64,000 bases of DNA from Eleftheria terrae. GTDB lineage: Bacteria; Pseudomonadota; Gammaproteobacteria; Burkholderiales; Burkholderiaceae_C. The notes beneath the pieces are model-generated. The model saw only the letters and a program-made list of their open reading frames with translations. It was not told where the DNA came from and made no database searches. The stretch covers positions 1,178,001 through 1,242,000 of the forward strand of contig NZ_CP106951.1 in the NCBI RefSeq assembly GCF_030419005.1, read 5' to 3'. Shown piece after piece: positions 60,982-64,000 of the stretch (positions are counted from its first letter, which is position 1; each line of letters opens with the position of its first letter). The translations under genes and the position numbers were made by a program.

Positions 60982-63864
60982 TCACCAACTCGCGCCCAGC
61001 GACAGCTTCACCGTCCGCGGCGGCCCGGACAGGCTGCCATCCGGACGGCCGAACTCCGCCTGCGAGGTCTTGTACAGGTGGTAGTTGCGGGCGTTGAACA
61101 GGTTCAGCACGTCAGCCCGCAACCGCAGCTTCACGCCTTCGCGCACCGGGAATTCCTTGCCCAGCGCCACGTCCACCTGTCGGGTGCTGCCACGCTTGAA
61201 CTGGTCGATGAAGAAGTGGTTGGCCCCCCGCGTCTCGTTGACGTAGTACTGGGGCCGGCCCGAGGCATAGCTCAGGCGCACCGAGCCCTCCAGGCCCCAC
61301 CACGGCAGGTCGCGGATCAGCGCCGCCACCAGCTTGTGCTTGGACACCGCGGATGAGGGCTTCCAGCCATATCCCTTCAGGTCCGGATAGTCGAGTGCGT
61401 AGTGCTGCTCGAAGTCGCGGTTCTCCTTCGCACGGGAATAGGTGTAGGCCAGCGTCAGCCCCCAGCCACTCAGCCGGGTATAGGGCTTCTGCGCCTGCAC
61501 ATACAGGGCGGTGGTGCGAGACTCCAGGCCGGAGGTGCCGAGCAGCACGCTTCCGTAGCTGGCGGGCTGGTGGCCGAAGGGGGCCCCCCAGCTGGTGCCG
61601 GGGGCGAAGAAGCGGCCATCCGGCCGCCGGTTGCCCAACAGGAAGGCAAAGCCGTTCTTGCTGCGCACATGGGAGAGGCCGATGTCGGTGCTCCACTGCC
61701 CCAGCGCCTTGCGAAAACCCAGGCTGAACTGGTCGGAGTGAGGCACCTTGAGCTTGTTGTTCATCAACACGATCTCGGGCTTGGACTGCGTGCCGATCAG
61801 GCCGGCCAGGCCCTCGGGCGTCAGGTAGCTGTCGTTCCATTCGCCGGGGCCGAACAGCACCTCCCGGGTCGGGAAACTGCCCTTGGTACGCTCCAGCTGC
61901 AGCCAGTCGAACAGGTTGCGGTCATAGGCCCGGCCATAGCCGCCATAGATGACCTGGCGCTGGTCGGCATCCAGGTCCCAGGAGAAGCCGAGGCGCGGCT
62001 GGAAGGCCTTCTTGAAGGGTTTGCGCTCGCGACCGTCGCTGATGTAGTCGTTGACGTCCACGCCACCGCGGCGCAGGGCCTCGGCATACTCGCCGCGCGT
62101 CAAGGCCTGCACGACGGCGTCGGGCGTGCGGTACTTGAGGTAGCTGGGACTGCGCTCGTAGTCGTAGCGCATACCGAGGTTGAGCGTCAGGTGGGCATTG
62201 AGGTCCCAGTCGTCCTGCACGTACACGCCGATCTGGGTGTTGCGCGAACGCGCGCCGCCGTTGGCCGAGCCGGGCAGCACGGTGCCGGCCTTGAGCTTGT
62301 AGGGATTGGGATCGCCATTGGCGACGTCGATGTAGTACTGCGGGTTGTACGGTTGCTGTTCGCGCGCGTCGACTTCGATCGACTTCAGCTTCACCCCCAT
62401 CTTCACCACGTGGCGGCCATGTCCCTGCAGGTCGGTGAGCGTCAGATCATCCTGCAGCGCCCAGCCCTTCTGGCCCTTGCGCTGGTAGTCTTCGCCGCCG
62501 CCCACGTTGAGCACCGACTGCTCGTTGGTGAACTCGCCCTGGTCGTTCAGGCTGCGCGTGGTGAAATGGAATCCCGGACCCCGATGGGCGGCCACCGGGT
62601 TCCAGTAGGACCGTTCATAGCTCAGCCGGGCCTCGTTGACCCAGGCATCCGCGGTGTACTGGTGCTTCAGGGCCAGCCGGGTCTCGTCGTTGTTCTTGTG
62701 GGTCGACCACGGCTCGCTGTTCTGCTGCTTCAGGTTGGTGGTCTCGCGCTCGTCCCGGTACTTGAAGGACAGCTCGACCTGCTGGGCATCGTCCAGCGCC
62801 CAGTCGAGCTTGGCGAACAGGAGGTCTTCCTTGAAAGGCACGCTCACCGGCCCCACCAGCCCGTGGTACTGGCGCGGCAGGTCGGCCAGCGAACGGCCGG
62901 CGCCGACCTCCACCGTCTGCGGATCGCGGTTGTCCTTGCGCTCGTAGGCCATGAAGTAGTGCAGCTTGTCCTTCACGATGGGTCCGCCCAGCGTCAGGCC
63001 GTACTGGGTCTGCCTGCTGTCGACCTTCTCGCCGGACTTCTTCTCGGGCGGGGTCGAGGCGCGCCAGCTGCCGCGCGTGTGGTCGACGAACACCTCGCCC
63101 TGGAAGCGGTTGGTGCCGGACTTGGTGACGGCGCTGATGGCGGCGCTGGTCACCTGGTCGTACTCGGCCTTGTAGTTCTGCGTCAGCACCTGGTATTCGC
63201 TGATGGCCGATTGCGGGAAGGGATTGCCGCGGCTGGAGTCCTGGCCGCTGATGCCGCCCTGGGTCACGTAGTTCTTCTGGCTCACGCCGTCGATGAACAC
63301 GTTCACGCCGCTGGAGCGCTGCGCGCCCCCCTGCAGCCGGGTGCTGCCTTCGTCCGCGGTGGTGAAGCTGACGCCGGGTGCGAGCTCGGCAAAGCTCAGG
63401 AAGTTGCGCGTCACCTGCGGCAGCCGCTCCATCTGCCGCGGCGTCACATAGGTGCCGACCTCCGATGTCTTGTTGTCCACCAGCCGGGAGCCGGTCACGA
63501 CCACCGCCTGCAGCGACACCTGCGACTGCGCCGTGGGACCCAGGTCGAGGGCCAGCACCTGCCCCACCCGAAGCTCAACCTGTTGCACTGTCCCGGGAAA
63601 ACCCTCACCCCGTGCCTCGATGCGGTACTCCCCCGGCCCCAGCCCGGTGAGCACGTAGCTGCCGTCACTGCGGCTGGTGGTGCGGGTGGCCTGGCCGGTG
63701 GCCACCCGGGTGGCGGTGACCGTGACCTGGGCCCGCGGCTGGCCCTCGGCCCGCACCACGCCGCGCACCGTGGCGCTGCTGACCTGGGCCACCGCGCCGG
63801 CGGCCGCACATACCAGCGCGGCGGCGGCCAGCGCACGCACTTGGAAACGGGTGTTGTCTCTCAC
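60982..63864 (-). CDS. TonB-dependent receptor with N-terminal carboxypeptidase-regulatory-like domain (Oar type)
   Basis: The 960-aa outer-membrane protein has a signal ending AGAVA-Q, a beta-sandwich CarboxypepD-regulatory-like domain (VRGVVRAEGQPRAQVTVTAT; SDGSYVLTGLGPGEYRIE), a plug (FIDGVSQKNYVTQGG; AAISAVTKSGTNRFQGEVF) and a long barrel ending TVKLSLGASW. Oar-type receptors take up or bind large ligands such as peptides or glycans and are known from Myxococcus and Bacteroidetes as well as betaproteobacteria. The start is GTG 63864 with AAAGG upstream. Substrate unknown. Confidence 0.9.
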   Translation of the reverse strand: MRDNTRFQVRALAAAALVCAAAGAVAQVSSATVRGVVRAEGQPRAQVTVTATRVATGQATRTTSRSDGSYVLTGLGPGEYRIEARGEGFPGTVQQVELRVGQVLALDLGPTAQSQVSLQAVVVTGSRLVDNKTSEVGTYVTPRQMERLPQVTRNFLSFAELAPGVSFTTADEGSTRLQGGAQRSSGVNVFIDGVSQKNYVTQGGISGQDSSRGNPFPQSAISEYQVLTQNYKAEYDQVTSAAISAVTKSGTNRFQGEVFVDHTRGSWRASTPPEKKSGEKVDSRQTQYGLTLGGPIVKDKLHYFMAYERKDNRDPQTVEVGAGRSLADLPRQYHGLVGPVSVPFKEDLLFAKLDWALDDAQQVELSFKYRDERETTNLKQQNSEPWSTHKNNDETRLALKHQYTADAWVNEARLSYERSYWNPVAAHRGPGFHFTTRSLNDQGEFTNEQSVLNVGGGEDYQRKGQKGWALQDDLTLTDLQGHGRHVVKMGVKLKSIEVDAREQQPYNPQYYIDVANGDPNPYKLKAGTVLPGSANGGARSRNTQIGVYVQDDWDLNAHLTLNLGMRYDYERSPSYLKYRTPDAVVQALTRGEYAEALRRGGVDVNDYISDGRERKPFKKAFQPRLGFSWDLDADQRQVIYGGYGRAYDRNLFDWLQLERTKGSFPTREVLFGPGEWNDSYLTPEGLAGLIGTQSKPEIVLMNNKLKVPHSDQFSLGFRKALGQWSTDIGLSHVRSKNGFAFLLGNRRPDGRFFAPGTSWGAPFGHQPASYGSVLLGTSGLESRTTALYVQAQKPYTRLSGWGLTLAYTYSRAKENRDFEQHYALDYPDLKGYGWKPSSAVSKHKLVAALIRDLPWWGLEGSVRLSYASGRPQYYVNETRGANHFFIDQFKRGSTRQVDVALGKEFPVREGVKLRLRADVLNLFNARNYHLYKTSQAEFGRPDGSLSGPPRTVKLSLGASW

Positions 63865-64000
63865 ACTCCAGCCTTTCTAGATCCCGCCCACCCCCTGCTT
63901 TCGGGCATGCTAGGAGCCGCTCACCGCCGACGGCGTTACCTTGTGTTCAGCGCTGTTCCCGATGCAACAGTGGCCAGGCCGCGTGCCGCTGCAGGCCCTG
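63865..64000. other. Upstream region of the Oar-like receptor; no gene seen
   Basis: This 136-base stretch is the 5' side of the receptor gene and runs to the window edge. No promoter element could be called with confidence. Confidence 0.4.

Overview
This 64 kb window is GC-rich chromosomal DNA from a betaproteobacterium, most likely of the order Burkholderiales. The markers are an EarP / arginine-32 EF-P pair, a phasin with PhaR-like sites, the order hupB - tRNA-Val - ppiD, a cysI-DUF934-cysH-cysD-cysN sulfate assimilation operon that uses an APS-type reductase, and an fdxA plus thioredoxin-reductase-like ferredoxin reductase pair. The genus is not claimed.

Layout. (1) 1-8.4 kb is the end of a type VI secretion (T6SS) cluster: the 3' part of tssM, then tagF. 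Facing it is a minus-strand, translationally coupled set of three genes: a 204-aa unknown, a DUF4123 adaptor, and a 754-aa candidate cargo with a duplicated domain and a long acidic linker. (2) 8.5-21 kb is a compact oligogalacturonide (pectin fragment) catabolic locus: kdgK, an IclR/KdgR regulator, a MATE transporter coupled to oligogalacturonate lyase (ogl), a TogBANM-like ABC importer, kduD, kduI, kdgF and a porin. A shared 15-bp pseudo-palindrome before kdgK and between kduI and kdgF is a likely KdgR operator. (3) 21-31 kb holds an orphan receiver protein, an Asp/Glu racemase-family protein, tRNA-His, ppiD, tRNA-Val, hupB, a tartrate/D-malate dehydrogenase coupled to an Asp-nucleophile hydrolase with a divergent LysR gene, a DMT transporter and pgsA. 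(4) 31-45 kb is housekeeping: a TonB-C-like lipoprotein, uvrC, earP-efp, mnmC, a long minus-strand operon (HDAC-like, thioesterase, DUF1992, hydroxyacid dehydrogenase, rmuC, MFS), phasin and a patatin lipoprotein. (5) 45.5-54 kb is sulfate assimilation (tauE/safE, cysI, DUF934, cysH, cysD, cysN, cobA) followed by fdxA and fnr. (6) 54-64 kb is accessory: a TonB-dependent receptor under a TPP riboswitch, two identical tRNA-Asn genes, a GlxA-type regulator, a tautomerase-like protein, an NlpC/P60 protein without a signal peptide followed by an overlapping exported Cys-rich protein, and a second, Oar-like TonB-dependent receptor.

The most interesting items are the two candidate T6SS effector modules (the DUF4123-linked 754-aa protein, and the orphan NlpC/P60 plus exported partner, which looks like an amidase effector-immunity pair), the predicted thiamin-regulated outer-membrane receptor, and the KdgR operator/MATE coupling in the pectin locus. 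No CRISPR array, insertion sequence, integrase or rRNA was seen. All functions come from reading the sequence; no database search was run.
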